46,053 nt of DNA, taken from contig NZ_JABEQH010000026.1 in the NCBI RefSeq assembly GCF_014174305.1, forward strand, positions 1 through 46,053. Reading direction: 5' to 3'. The stretch comes from Gluconacetobacter johannae (GTDB lineage: Bacteria > Pseudomonadota > Alphaproteobacteria > Acetobacterales > Acetobacteraceae). Position numbers and translations under genes: made by a program. How positions within the stretch are numbered: position 1 is the first letter of the stretch; every line of letters begins with the position of its first letter. The notes under the pieces are model-generated. The model made no database searches. It saw nothing but the letters and a program-made list of their open reading frames with translations, and had not been told where the DNA came from. Shown piece by piece: positions 1-8,504 of the stretch.

Positions 1-16
1 CCGACCCGTCCCCTTC

Positions 17-52
17 CTGATTTTTCCGGGGTGGCCACCCCGGAAAAATCAG
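17..52. terminator. 36-bp perfect palindrome, probable bidirectional terminator
   Basis: The arm at 17-34 (CTGATTTTTCCGGGGTGG) is the exact reverse complement of 35-52. Each strand would fold into a GC-rich hairpin whose outer arm carries an A/T run, so it could end transcripts from either side. The neighbouring gene on the left is outside the window, so the terminator role is inferred from structure alone. Confidence 0.55.
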
Positions 53-90
53 TCCTTTGTCGCACGCAGCGACACGGAATGCATAAGACA

Positions 91-256
91 AGCCTGTTTG
101 AAAATGTGGGCCCTTGCGCGAGAGCGAAACGCAGTGAAGCGCCCGGCGTGTGTTTTTGAGCACCGAAGCGGAGCGGCCTTGTCGGCCGTGAGCATCGGAG
201 CGCAGAAAACGCGCGTCGGATCGCCGCCAGCGCGCATTTTCAAACAGGCTCTGAGG
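91..256. repeat. Dispersed inverted-repeat element, copy 1
   Basis: A 16-bp arm at 91-106 (AGCCTGTTTGAAAATG) is repeated exactly in inverted orientation at 235-250, about 130 bp away. The right part (from 211) matches another intergenic element near 20073-20118: both read GCGCGTCGG, a purine, TCGCC, a short GC-rich stretch, then TTCAAAC and a GCCT/GGCT-type end. This suggests a dispersed structured repeat family rather than a single hairpin. Confidence 0.6.
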
Positions 257-414
257 GGCGCGGTATTCGCCGTGCACCCATGCATGCGACCGTGCCCTGG
301 GGCCTTTATTCCATCGGCTGGATCTGTATGGTAATGGGCGTGGGAAGCCGTATACTGATTTTCAGTGGAATGTCGTGTCCTGTCTGTCGTGGTCACGAAT
401 GAAGGATTGGACCG

Positions 415-1248
415 ATGGCCCTCAGCAGCATCTCTCCGGTAGCCGCGTATATCAGCGCCCAAAAGGATGAAGAGACCGCGGCCGCGAATTATGCGAAGGC
501 CGACGCCACGACCAAAAACGAGGTGGCCGCGTTCGAGAAGGCTGCGCCCTCGATCACATCCGTCGATGGTCTTCTGAAGAACTATTCGGCGCTGCAGGTT
601 GTACTCGGCGCCTATAATCTCAGCTCCATTTCCACAGAGACCGCGCTCATCAAGGACCTGCTGACGCAGGACCCGACATCGTCCACGTCGCTTGCCAAGA
701 AATCCGCCAATGCGACATGGCTGGCCTTTGCCGACGCCTTCACGACGTGGGGCCAGAACGACGGGACGGCCAGCACGACGCCCTTTACGTCGGATACGAT
801 CAGTTCGATCGTCACGATGTTCCAGGAGCGCCAGTTCGAGAACAGCAGCAGCAATCAGGACAACGGGGTCGGCAACGCGCTCTATTTTACGCGCAAGATG
901 AGCGGCGTCACCACACTGTCGCAGGTGATGTCGGACCCCACCCTGCTGAATGTCGTGGAGACGGTTTCCGGCTATAACCCCGATGAATTCGGGGCGCTGG
1001 ACTATAGCCAGCAGGTCCGCCTGCTGCAGAACAAGGTTGATTTGAAGACTCTGTCGACCCCCCAGGAAATCCAGCAATATGCCGAGCGGTATCTCGCCAT
1101 GCTGCAGATCAATCCTCAGACGCCGGACAAGCCGGCCAGCCTGATGGATCTGTTCGGAGGCGACACCAGCGACGAAGGGATCCTGGCGTTGTTCGACACG
1201 AGCAGTTCCTCGACATCGACGGGAAGCATCTACTCCGGGCTGTTCTAG
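415..1248 (+). CDS. DUF1217-family flagellar protein
   Basis: This 277-residue protein resembles the DUF1217 family, which occurs in flagellar gene clusters of alphaproteobacteria, often beside flgF or fliI. It is mainly helical and polar. Recognisable features are the N-terminal stretch with ISAQKDEET, a central FQERQFE segment and a late motif around QYAERYLAMLQI. No signal peptide or membrane segment is visible. The start is ATG with AAGGA upstream. fliI follows after 60 bases, so the two are probably cotranscribed. The exact biochemical role of the family is unknown to me; a part in basal body or hook assembly is inferred from context. Confidence 0.75.
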   Translation: MALSSISPVAAYISAQKDEETAAANYAKADATTKNEVAAFEKAAPSITSVDGLLKNYSALQVVLGAYNLSSISTETALIKDLLTQDPTSSTSLAKKSANATWLAFADAFTTWGQNDGTASTTPFTSDTISSIVTMFQERQFENSSSNQDNGVGNALYFTRKMSGVTTLSQVMSDPTLLNVVETVSGYNPDEFGALDYSQQVRLLQNKVDLKTLSTPQEIQQYAERYLAMLQINPQTPDKPASLMDLFGGDTSDEGILALFDTSSSSTSTGSIYSGLF

Positions 1249-1308
1249 GATACGGGTTGAGCGGGATGCCATGTACCGGCATGTCCGACCTGACGCCATG
1301 ACCGCAGC

Positions 1309-2763
1309 ATGTCATCCCCAACGATAAGCACGCAGGCCCCCCCGCCCTCGCCGTCCATCGGGGCCGCGTCCGCTCTGCCGGATATTCTGGCGGCGATCCG
1401 GCATGCCGTGGCCGAGCCGCGTCATGATGTCCCTGTCGGAATCCTTGAAGGGCGCGTGACCGGACTTTCCGGACTGTCCGTTTCCCTCAGCGGCCTGCGG
1501 GACTTCACCGGCGTGGGCGATCGCGTGACGATCTTCGGCCTGGACGGGCGTGAGACCGGGGCCGAGATTGTCGCCTTCCGCGACGACACGGCGATCGCCA
1601 TGCCCTATGGCTCGCTGGAGGGCATCGGGTCGGGCTGCCGGGCCGTTTTCCATCTGTTCGACCAGACGCAGAGACGCCGCCGGGCCGGTGGAACGCTGAG
1701 CATCAACGGGTCCTGGCAGGGGCGCGTCGTCGATCCCATGGGCAGGCCCATGGACGGCAAAGGGCCATTGCCGCCCGACGGCACGCCGCAGAGGCTGCAT
1801 GCGCCGCCGCCCGATGCGGCGCTCAGGGCGCGTCTTGGCCCGCGCATCGACCTGGGCGTGCGGGCGCTCAATCTGTTCACGACGTGCCGCGAGGGGCAGA
1901 GGCTTGGCCTGTTTGCCGGCTCCGGCGTCGGAAAATCCACCCTTCTGGGCATGCTCGCCCGCAATACGGACTGCGACGTGGCCGTGATTGCCCTGGTCGG
2001 AGAGCGAGGACGGGAGGTCAGGGAATTCGTCGAGGACGATCTGGGCCCCGAAGGGCTGGCCAAATCGGTCGTCGTCGTCGCCACATCCGACACGTCGCCG
2101 CTGATGCGCCGGGAAGCGGCCTACGCCGCCATGGCCGCCGCCGAATATTTCAGGGACCAGGGCAAGTCGGTCCTCATGCTCATGGACAGCGTCACCCGGT
2201 TCTGTCAGGCCCTGCGCGAGATTGGCCTGTCGTCCGGCGAGCCCCCCGCCACCCGCGGCTACCCGCCCAGCGTATTCGCCGAACTGCCCCGCCTGCTGGA
2301 GCGCGCCGGCCCGGGCCCCGTCGGCCCGAACGGCAAGGCCGGCCAGATCACGGCCATGTTCTCGGTCCTGGTCGAGGGCGATGACCACAACGAACCGATC
2401 GCCGATGCGGTGCGCGGCATTCTTGACGGACATGTCGTCCTGGAACGCCGGATCGCGGAGGCCGGCCGATACCCCGCCATCAATGTTCTGCGTTCCCTGT
2501 CGCGGACCGTTCCCGGGTGCAATTCCGCCGAGGAGAACATCCTCGTCCAGGAGGCGCGCGCCGACCTGGCAACGTGGGAGGAGATGCAGGACATGGTCCG
2601 CCTTGGGGCCTACCGATCTGGCAACGACCCGAAAGTCGACAAGGCGGTCCGTGTCGCACCGGCCATTGAAGACGTCCTGAAGCAGTCACGCGGCGAGAAC
2701 GCCACGATTGCCGAAAGCTTTGATGCTCTGCGCGGCGTCCTCTCGTTGCATGAAACATCGTGA
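1309..2763 (+). CDS. fliI: Flagellum-specific export ATPase FliI
   Basis: FliI is the cytoplasmic ATPase that feeds rod, hook and filament subunits to the flagellar type III export gate. The 484-residue product has an N-terminal beta-rich domain and an F1-beta-like ATPase core. Walker A, GSGVGKST, is at residues 204-211, followed by a Walker B-type strand (VLMLMDSVTR) and the stretch RGYPPSVFAELPRLLERAG typical of FliI. The C-terminal part is helical. Length is slightly above the usual 440-460 because of an N-terminal extension rich in Pro and Ser, so a later start is possible. Its stop codon overlaps the GTG start of the fliJ-like gene by 4 bases, indicating translational coupling. Confidence 0.96.
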   Translation: MSSPTISTQAPPPSPSIGAASALPDILAAIRHAVAEPRHDVPVGILEGRVTGLSGLSVSLSGLRDFTGVGDRVTIFGLDGRETGAEIVAFRDDTAIAMPYGSLEGIGSGCRAVFHLFDQTQRRRRAGGTLSINGSWQGRVVDPMGRPMDGKGPLPPDGTPQRLHAPPPDAALRARLGPRIDLGVRALNLFTTCREGQRLGLFAGSGVGKSTLLGMLARNTDCDVAVIALVGERGREVREFVEDDLGPEGLAKSVVVVATSDTSPLMRREAAYAAMAAAEYFRDQGKSVLMLMDSVTRFCQALREIGLSSGEPPATRGYPPSVFAELPRLLERAGPGPVGPNGKAGQITAMFSVLVEGDDHNEPIADAVRGILDGHVVLERRIAEAGRYPAINVLRSLSRTVPGCNSAEENILVQEARADLATWEEMQDMVRLGAYRSGNDPKVDKAVRVAPAIEDVLKQSRGENATIAESFDALRGVLSLHETS

Positions 2764-3188
2764 CCGACAGCCGGACGCGAACGTTGCACGCCCTGATCCG
2801 CCTGCGGAAGACGGAAGTCGACCGCGCGCGCGCCGTGCTGGCCCAGGCGATGGCCGAGGAGCATGCGGCCGCGGCCGATGTGGCGCGGTGCCGCGCGGTG
2901 ATAGAACGCGAGCAGCGCGAAGCATCCTGCGGACAGACGTCGCTGGATGATTTCCGCCTGTGGCTGCCCGCCGGCGAGGACGCCGTCAAACGCGCCGAGC
3001 AGGCCCTGCACGCCGCCCGTCAGGTATCCGACCAGGCACGCGAGACGCTGGTGCGGGCCAATGCGGTCCTGAAGGCGGCGCAGACGATCCTGGACAGGCG
3101 GCTGGAGGATGAAAGGGAGGCCCGCGGCCGCCGGGAGCAGGCCGAGATCGACGATCTGTCACGACGAAACAATATTGCCGCCGCATAG
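2760..3188 (+). CDS. fliJ: FliJ-like flagellar export chaperone
   Basis: The 142-residue product is almost entirely charged helix with heptad-like patterns (for example LVRANAVLKAAQ and ERQ/EQREA-type segments), as expected for FliJ. FliJ inserts into the FliI hexamer and links it to FlhA, and it escorts rod and hook chaperones. The start is GTG at 2760, overlapping the fliI stop by 4 bases. Sequence conservation of FliJ is low, so the call rests on size, coiled-coil character and position directly after fliI. Confidence 0.8.
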   Translation: MTDSRTRTLHALIRLRKTEVDRARAVLAQAMAEEHAAAADVARCRAVIEREQREASCGQTSLDDFRLWLPAGEDAVKRAEQALHAARQVSDQARETLVRANAVLKAAQTILDRRLEDEREARGRREQAEIDDLSRRNNIAAA

Positions 3189-3378
3189 TCTTGCAACGGT
3201 CATTATTGATGCCGTCACCACGGATATCTATCTCTCGAAGACGGTCCGGCGGGTCCTGCTCACGTTTCGCCCTTGAGAAACTGGCATGCGCCCGCTATCG
3301 CTTTCTGGCAGGGGCGGAATGTGATCAGGCCGGATGCAACCCGATTATCCCTATGGCCATGAGCGATTAGGAAAGTGC

Positions 3379-4140
3379 ATGCAACAGACACAGCAGCCGG
3401 ATGCGAAGATATTTGTCGCCACGCCCTGCTTCGGTGGCGTGGTGACGCAGGAATATATGGAATCCGTCGTTGCGTGCGCGGGCGTGCTGCGGGTTCCCAT
3501 GACGCTCTCGCTGCTCGGCGACGACGCGATGATAAGCCGGGCGCGTAATACCCTGCTGCACAAGTTCCTGACGTTGTCGGATGCCTCCCATATCCTTTTC
3601 ATTGATGCCGACATCGGATTCCCGGCGGAAGCCCCCGCGCGGCTTCTGGCCGCCGGCAAGGATGTCATTGCGGGCATGTACCCGATCAAGGACCGGTTCT
3701 GGGACAAGACGACCCAGGAAAACGTGCTGCGCGGCGAAACGCAGGACAGCGCGTCCCTGCGCTATGTCGGGGAAACGGAGGCCATGCACCAGACATGGGA
3801 GAAAGGCCCCCTCATCAAGACCCATTTCGCAGGCACGGGGTTCATGATGATAAGCCGGCGGGCGATCGCCATGATGGCCAAGAGCTATCCCGAAACGGCG
3901 TATCGCCGGATTGACGCGGCAGGTGAGACGGGGGGCGAACATTACGCCCTGTTCGATGGAAGCATCGACCCCGACACCGGAACATTTCTGAGCGAGGATT
4001 TCACGTTCTGCCGCCGCTGGCGCGAAATCGGCGGCGAGGTCTGGCTGGACACGTCCATCTGCCTGACACATGCGGGACGTGCCACATTCCGCGGAAATCC
4101 GTCCTCTCGCGTCGGCACGGCACAATACAAGGGCGCGTGA
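3379..4140 (+). CDS. GT2-like glycosyltransferase in the flagellar cluster
   Basis: The protein begins with a Rossmann-like strand (KIFVATPCFGG), continues with MISRARNTLL and has a DxD motif in LFIDADIGF (Asp76 and Asp78), the metal and nucleotide-sugar binding signature of GT-A enzymes. A second acidic segment, SEDFTFCRRWREIGG, fits the acceptor or catalytic region. No membrane segment is seen. I chose ATG 3379 because AGGAAAG lies just upstream; an in-frame ATG at 3334 would add 15 residues with a weaker ribosome site. It lies between fliJ and motB, all on the same strand, 17 bases before motB. Flagellin or hook glycosylation is a reasonable inference; the sugar and acceptor are unknown. 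Confidence 0.75.
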   Translation: MQQTQQPDAKIFVATPCFGGVVTQEYMESVVACAGVLRVPMTLSLLGDDAMISRARNTLLHKFLTLSDASHILFIDADIGFPAEAPARLLAAGKDVIAGMYPIKDRFWDKTTQENVLRGETQDSASLRYVGETEAMHQTWEKGPLIKTHFAGTGFMMISRRAIAMMAKSYPETAYRRIDAAGETGGEHYALFDGSIDPDTGTFLSEDFTFCRRWREIGGEVWLDTSICLTHAGRATFRGNPSSRVGTAQYKGA

Positions 4141-4157
4141 GACCGCGGTAGCACCAC

Positions 4158-5285
4158 ATGGCGAAGAACGACAACCGCCCCATCATCATCCGGCGAGACG
4201 ATACGGACACGGAAAGTCGCCACGGCGGAGCGTGGAAGATCGCCTATGGCGATTTCATGACGGCCCTGATGGCGTTCTTCCTTGTCATGTGGCTGCTCAA
4301 CGCGACGACGGACGAGCAGCGCCAGGGCATCGCGCAGTTCTTCAACCCGATGGCCGAACAGGGCGCGCATCTGCAAGCGACGGACGCGATGCTTGACGCC
4401 CAGCCCTCGCCCTTGACGGGAGGGACGTCGGTCAGGCGTGTCCAGGACGGCGAGACGTCGGAAACGGAGCAGAACGAGAACCCCGAAGCGCAGGGTTTCC
4501 CCCGGATAGCGCCTCGGGGCGGATCTGCCGACGACATGGCGCCCGGCATCGCCACGGATCTCACGCCGTCGCCGCTGGCCATTGTTCCGATCGGCGGCCC
4601 CCAGAGCGGCGCGGCCAAGGGCGTGGGCTATATCGGTGCGAACAATACGACGGACGCGGCTGCGGAACAGGCAAGCATCGCGCAGATGGCCGCCGGCCTT
4701 CAGAAGGCGGTCGAACAGAGTCCTGTCCTCCGTGACGCGGCCTCCAACATGTCGGTCCGCGTCGAAAGGGACGACATCCGGATCGAGCTTCGGGACGCGA
4801 ATAATTCTTCGATGTTCGACCCGGGGGCGGCCACGGCGAACCGTCTGGGCAACCAGATGCTGGCCGAGATAGGACGATGGCTGGCGCCCCTGCCCGAGCG
4901 CATATCCATTATCGGCTATACCGACGGGGCGCCCTATCGCACCGTCCAGAAAGGGAGCATGTCCAACTGGACCCTGTCCGCTCTCCGGGCCGATGACGCC
5001 AGGAAAATCCTCGTCCGGTCCGGCTACCCCGACCGCAATATCCTTGACGTTTCGGGCCACGCCGACAGGGATCTGGCCATTCCATCCGATCCGGCGGCGG
5101 CGGGGAACCGCAGGGTCGTGATTATCCTGCACAGGCGATATCCCAGCCCCACTGACCCCACCGCAGCCGCCCCGGCGGCGGCAGGCGCCGGCAGCGTCAC
5201 GCCCGCCTCCCCCACTCCCTCCGATGGGACGGCCGGCCCTGGAACGCCAAAACAGATGGCGCCGAAACAGACAGCGCCGCATTAG
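4158..5285 (+). CDS. motB: Stator protein MotB
   Basis: MotB is the peptidoglycan-anchored half of the stator. The 375-residue product has a short cytoplasmic N-terminus and one membrane segment beginning at AYGDFMTALMAFF. Asp32 matches the proton-carrying aspartate of E. coli MotB. A long low-complexity periplasmic linker precedes the C-terminal OmpA-like domain (about residues 220-330), which has IIGYTDGAPYR, NWTLSALRADDARKIL and GHADRDLA, the usual peptidoglycan-binding pattern. The tail after residue 335 is Pro/Ala/Thr-rich. The gene comes before motA, the reverse of the enteric order, and is separated from it by about 130 bases. Confidence 0.95.
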   Translation: MAKNDNRPIIIRRDDTDTESRHGGAWKIAYGDFMTALMAFFLVMWLLNATTDEQRQGIAQFFNPMAEQGAHLQATDAMLDAQPSPLTGGTSVRRVQDGETSETEQNENPEAQGFPRIAPRGGSADDMAPGIATDLTPSPLAIVPIGGPQSGAAKGVGYIGANNTTDAAAEQASIAQMAAGLQKAVEQSPVLRDAASNMSVRVERDDIRIELRDANNSSMFDPGAATANRLGNQMLAEIGRWLAPLPERISIIGYTDGAPYRTVQKGSMSNWTLSALRADDARKILVRSGYPDRNILDVSGHADRDLAIPSDPAAAGNRRVVIILHRRYPSPTDPTAAAPAAAGAGSVTPASPTPSDGTAGPGTPKQMAPKQTAPH

Positions 5286-5414
5286 ACATGGACGGGCACG
5301 CAACGGCATGGATCATCCCGCGCGGCGCCGGATGATCTGGCGGGAAGGACCGAGAACTGCCGCAGATGGCGCTTTTGCTGCGCGGCACAAGTGGATGGAA
5401 GAGGAGACTGCTAA

Positions 5415-6293
5415 ATGCTTTTCATCGGTGGGCTCGTCTTTGCGCTGCTCTGTGTCTTCGGCTCGTTCGTGGGCTCCGGGGGAGCTCTGGCGCCCCTGAT
5501 CCGATCCATGCCCTTCGAACTGATCACGATCGTCGGGTCGGCGGTCGGGATATTCGTGATGGGGAATTCCAAGGAGGCGCTCAAGCAGACTCCCGGCTAC
5601 CTGAGGCTGACGCTTACAGGCGCGCGCTATGACAAGGCCGCCTATTTCGAGCTGCTTGTCACGCTCTTCCGGTTCATGCGCCTTGCACAGGCCAAGGGCA
5701 ACATGGCCCTTGAGGAACATATTGAGAACCCGAACGACAGCAGCATCTTCGCACTGGCCCCTGGCATCCGTGAAGATGCCGAGACCCGCAACATGATCTG
5801 CGACTACCTGCGGCTGGTCAGTCTCAATATGGGGGATGCCTATCAGCTGGACGAGGTGATGGCCCGTGAACTGAAGAAGAACCTTACGGAAAAACTGCAC
5901 ATCTCGGACTGTCTTCAGAGCATTGCGGATGCATTGCCCGCGCTGGGCATTGTGGCGGCCGTTCTTGGCGTCATCAAGACGATGGCCTCGATCAGCAAGC
6001 CCCCCGCGGTTCTGGGCGCGATGATCGGCGGAGCCCTTGTCGGTACGTTCCTTGGTGTGCTCTTGTCCTATGGCGTCGTGGCCCCTCTGGCGGGACGGAT
6101 GCGTAATGTGGTAATACAGGACGGTCGTTATCAGGACATTATCAGAATTGTTCTGGTGGCGCATCTTCAGGGCAGTCCGCCCCAGGTCAGTGCGGAAATC
6201 GGGCGCAAGGATATCCCGCACGCTTTCATGCCGTCGTTTAGCGAGCTCGATGCCGCTCTGACAGAGTCATCGAACTCACCCGTGGGGGCCTGA
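5415..6293 (+). CDS. motA: Stator protein MotA
   Basis: MotA forms the proton channel with MotB and pushes on FliG. The 292-residue product shows four membrane segments: two at the N-terminus (LFIGGLVFALLCVFGSF and the ITIVGSAVGIFVM region) and two near residues 170-225 (ALGIVAAVLGVI and ALVGTFLGVLLSYGVVAPL). A large charged cytoplasmic loop lies between the pairs. The proline in the third segment (DALPALGIV) corresponds to the conserved channel proline. GGAGA sits just upstream of the ATG. Length fits the family. Confidence 0.95.
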   Translation: MLFIGGLVFALLCVFGSFVGSGGALAPLIRSMPFELITIVGSAVGIFVMGNSKEALKQTPGYLRLTLTGARYDKAAYFELLVTLFRFMRLAQAKGNMALEEHIENPNDSSIFALAPGIREDAETRNMICDYLRLVSLNMGDAYQLDEVMARELKKNLTEKLHISDCLQSIADALPALGIVAAVLGVIKTMASISKPPAVLGAMIGGALVGTFLGVLLSYGVVAPLAGRMRNVVIQDGRYQDIIRIVLVAHLQGSPPQVSAEIGRKDIPHAFMPSFSELDAALTESSNSPVGA

Positions 6294-6329
6294 ACGGACG
6301 GCAGCCCGGCCAGGAGCTTGGAGTGTCTG

Positions 6330-8465
6330 ATGGGTATTACGGTGGCGAGACCTTCGACCATTAAGAATCAGGCACCGACAACGCCGTTGTCGTCCCCGCT
6401 TCCTGCCGTGTCGCCGCAGAAGACTGCGGCGGCAACCCCCGCCTCGTCCGGCACCGCCCGGAAGCGGGGCGCCGGAGGCAGCGGAACCTTTGGCACGATC
6501 GTCAAGGACCTGACCGCGAAGCGGGACCATGAGGGACACGGCCGGGCAGCGTCCGCCGCGTCAAGCACGTCGGATCCCTCGGCGGCGGACAGCGCCGGCG
6601 CGCTGCCGGGCGCCGTGCCGTCGCAAGCCTCCCAGCAGACCGACACCATCTCCACCACATCGTCGGCACATGATGCGCGGAAGGTCGAGCAGCAGGCACG
6701 GAACACGCTGGCATGGCCGGCCATCGCCCTGATGCAGATGAGCCTGCCCGTGCAGGTCACGGCACCACAGGGACAGCCGCAGACGGGCAAAGCCGGCTCA
6801 TCGGACGCTGGAAACCAGACGTCCGACACGACGTCAGGGGACACGCCGTCAAGCGCGTCCCTGTCCGGAACCGCCAGTTGGGGCGATATCGCAGCCGCCG
6901 CCGCTCTTTTTGTCTCACAACCATCCCCGGCCTTGCAGGGGAGCCAAGGCGAGGCATCGACGAATTCCGGCACTGGGAGAGCCGGCGCCGAGTTTTCCCA
7001 GGCCCCTGCCCCCTCCGCAGCCCTGCCACAGTTTCAGACGGCGTCGGCCTCGTTCGGTCCCATGGCGGTCAGCGCCGGGCCGGCGGCAGGCACTGCGGGC
7101 ACGGGAACGGACACGCCGGGGTCGGCAACCAGGCCGGCTTCGTCCACCCCGCCACAGTTCCAGGCGGCGTCGGTCTCGTCCGGTCCCATGATTTCTTCAG
7201 GAAACGCCGCGGCATCCGGCGTCGGCGCAACATCCGACCAGGCGCCGCAGAATGCCGCCGGGGCCATGATCCCACCCGTTCAAGCGGTTGCGGGGCTGAG
7301 CACCGCATCGAATGGAGCTCAAACCATGCCGGCGGCAGCCGGCACGGTTTCTCCCCAGGTCCCGGCCCCCTCCAGAGCCACGCAGGCTGCGGGGCTGGTG
7401 GCCGACGCGGCAAGGGCAGGTACAGATGCGCGGCCGAGGGCGACCGGGCTGGCTTCGTCCCCGGCCCATTCCGGTTCCAGCGCATTTTCCGCCAGTGACC
7501 CATCCGGAGGCGCTGCGGCGTCCGTGTCGGCCTCTGACCCGGCGGGCGCCCAGACGACGCAGCAGGACATCGCCCAGGCCATGCCGCCCCAGCAGGATCA
7601 GGCGACCGCCGCCAGCAACGTCGCCATGGCGGCCTCCCGCCAGAGCGACAGGCCGACGTCGCTGGCCGCCTCTTCCGATCCGGCGGCGCCCTCGGGATAC
7701 AGTGTCGCCCCGCCTCAGACAGGTGGGGTGGAGACTGTGGCGGCAACGAATCTCCAGAACGGGACGGCCGGAGATCCGAACGCCTCCGACCGTGGGCCGG
7801 AAGGCGACGGCCAGAAGGCAACGGCCGGGACCACGAACACGATCGGCCTTTCCATCGGGATACCCCAGCCCGGTTCGTTCTCCGTCGCACACGAGACGAA
7901 GGCCGCCGACGCGCATCCGGATCGGACCGGAAACCAAGGGGATGGCGACGTTGACATGGGGGGCGGCCAGGTTATCGCGTCCCCTTCCCTGTTACGCCAG
8001 GCCGGTGGCCCGACATCTGTTTCCATGACCGTTCTGACCGCCGATTCGACCCCCGTTCATGTTCGTCTTGAAGGGACGGACGGTGTCACGACGGGCGTTG
8101 TTCTTCAGAGTGCGGATGAAGCGACCGCCCGCCATCTGGCGAACAACAGGCATGAACTGGTCGCCGCACTGGACGCGACCGGCATGGAGACGCACAATCT
8201 GAAGATCGATGTCGTAAACGCCAGCAATAGTGGCGGAAATGCCAACGACCCAGGGGCGGGCGGGCAACCCGCCTATGACGGAAGTTTCTCCGGGGGGACG
8301 CTCGGCAATGGGGGCGGGCAGAATGGCAGACAACCGTCCGATGGCGGCCCCTGGCGCACCGGGGGGATTTCCGCAGGCCAGGGAAGCGGTGACATTGACG
8401 TAGGCGACGGGGCCAGAAGGCCTGGCCGGACATACGGCGGGCCTGGAATCAACATTACCGCATGA
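6330..8465 (+). CDS. fliK: FliK-type hook-length control protein
   Basis: FliK acts as a secreted ruler and switches export specificity from hook to filament subunits. The 711-residue product is mostly Ala/Ser/Thr/Pro/Gly-rich and unstructured, as in other FliK proteins, with a folded C-terminal Flg_hook-like domain at roughly residues 555-635 (VHVRLEGTDGVTTGVVL, then RHLANNRHELVAALDATG). ATG 6330 is preferred because GGAG lies 6 bases upstream; an in-frame TTG at 6318 would add four residues. It precedes flgD by about 40 bases. Two 39-bp near-identical segments lie in the linker. In rhizobia the equivalent is called MotD. Confidence 0.85.
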   Translation: MGITVARPSTIKNQAPTTPLSSPLPAVSPQKTAAATPASSGTARKRGAGGSGTFGTIVKDLTAKRDHEGHGRAASAASSTSDPSAADSAGALPGAVPSQASQQTDTISTTSSAHDARKVEQQARNTLAWPAIALMQMSLPVQVTAPQGQPQTGKAGSSDAGNQTSDTTSGDTPSSASLSGTASWGDIAAAAALFVSQPSPALQGSQGEASTNSGTGRAGAEFSQAPAPSAALPQFQTASASFGPMAVSAGPAAGTAGTGTDTPGSATRPASSTPPQFQAASVSSGPMISSGNAAASGVGATSDQAPQNAAGAMIPPVQAVAGLSTASNGAQTMPAAAGTVSPQVPAPSRATQAAGLVADAARAGTDARPRATGLASSPAHSGSSAFSASDPSGGAAASVSASDPAGAQTTQQDIAQAMPPQQDQATAASNVAMAASRQSDRPTSLAASSDPAAPSGYSVAPPQTGGVETVAATNLQNGTAGDPNASDRGPEGDGQKATAGTTNTIGLSIGIPQPGSFSVAHETKAADAHPDRTGNQGDGDVDMGGGQVIASPSLLRQAGGPTSVSMTVLTADSTPVHVRLEGTDGVTTGVVLQSADEATARHLANNRHELVAALDATGMETHNLKIDVVNASNSGGNANDPGAGGQPAYDGSFSGGTLGNGGGQNGRQPSDGGPWRTGGISAGQGSGDIDVGDGARRPGRTYGGPGINITA

Positions 8466-8504
8466 CCTGGATGAAGGTCGTAGTGACAGGAAGGGAAAGA
8501 GGGA

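Larger units (their letters stand above)
1..414. other. Intergenic leader upstream of the flagellar genes
   Basis: I see no convincing gene in this stretch. It holds a 36-bp perfect palindrome at 17-52 and a long inverted-repeat element at 91-256, both listed separately. The last 100 bases carry a plausible ribosome site (AAGGA at about 402-406) for the gene at 415. The open frames here on either strand lie in the repeat or run antisense to the next gene. Confidence 0.6.

Noticed and set aside
49-1299. A 416-codon - strand frame opposite the DUF1217 gene
   Set aside because: The + strand product matches a flagellar family; the - strand product is basic and featureless and runs through the repeat element.
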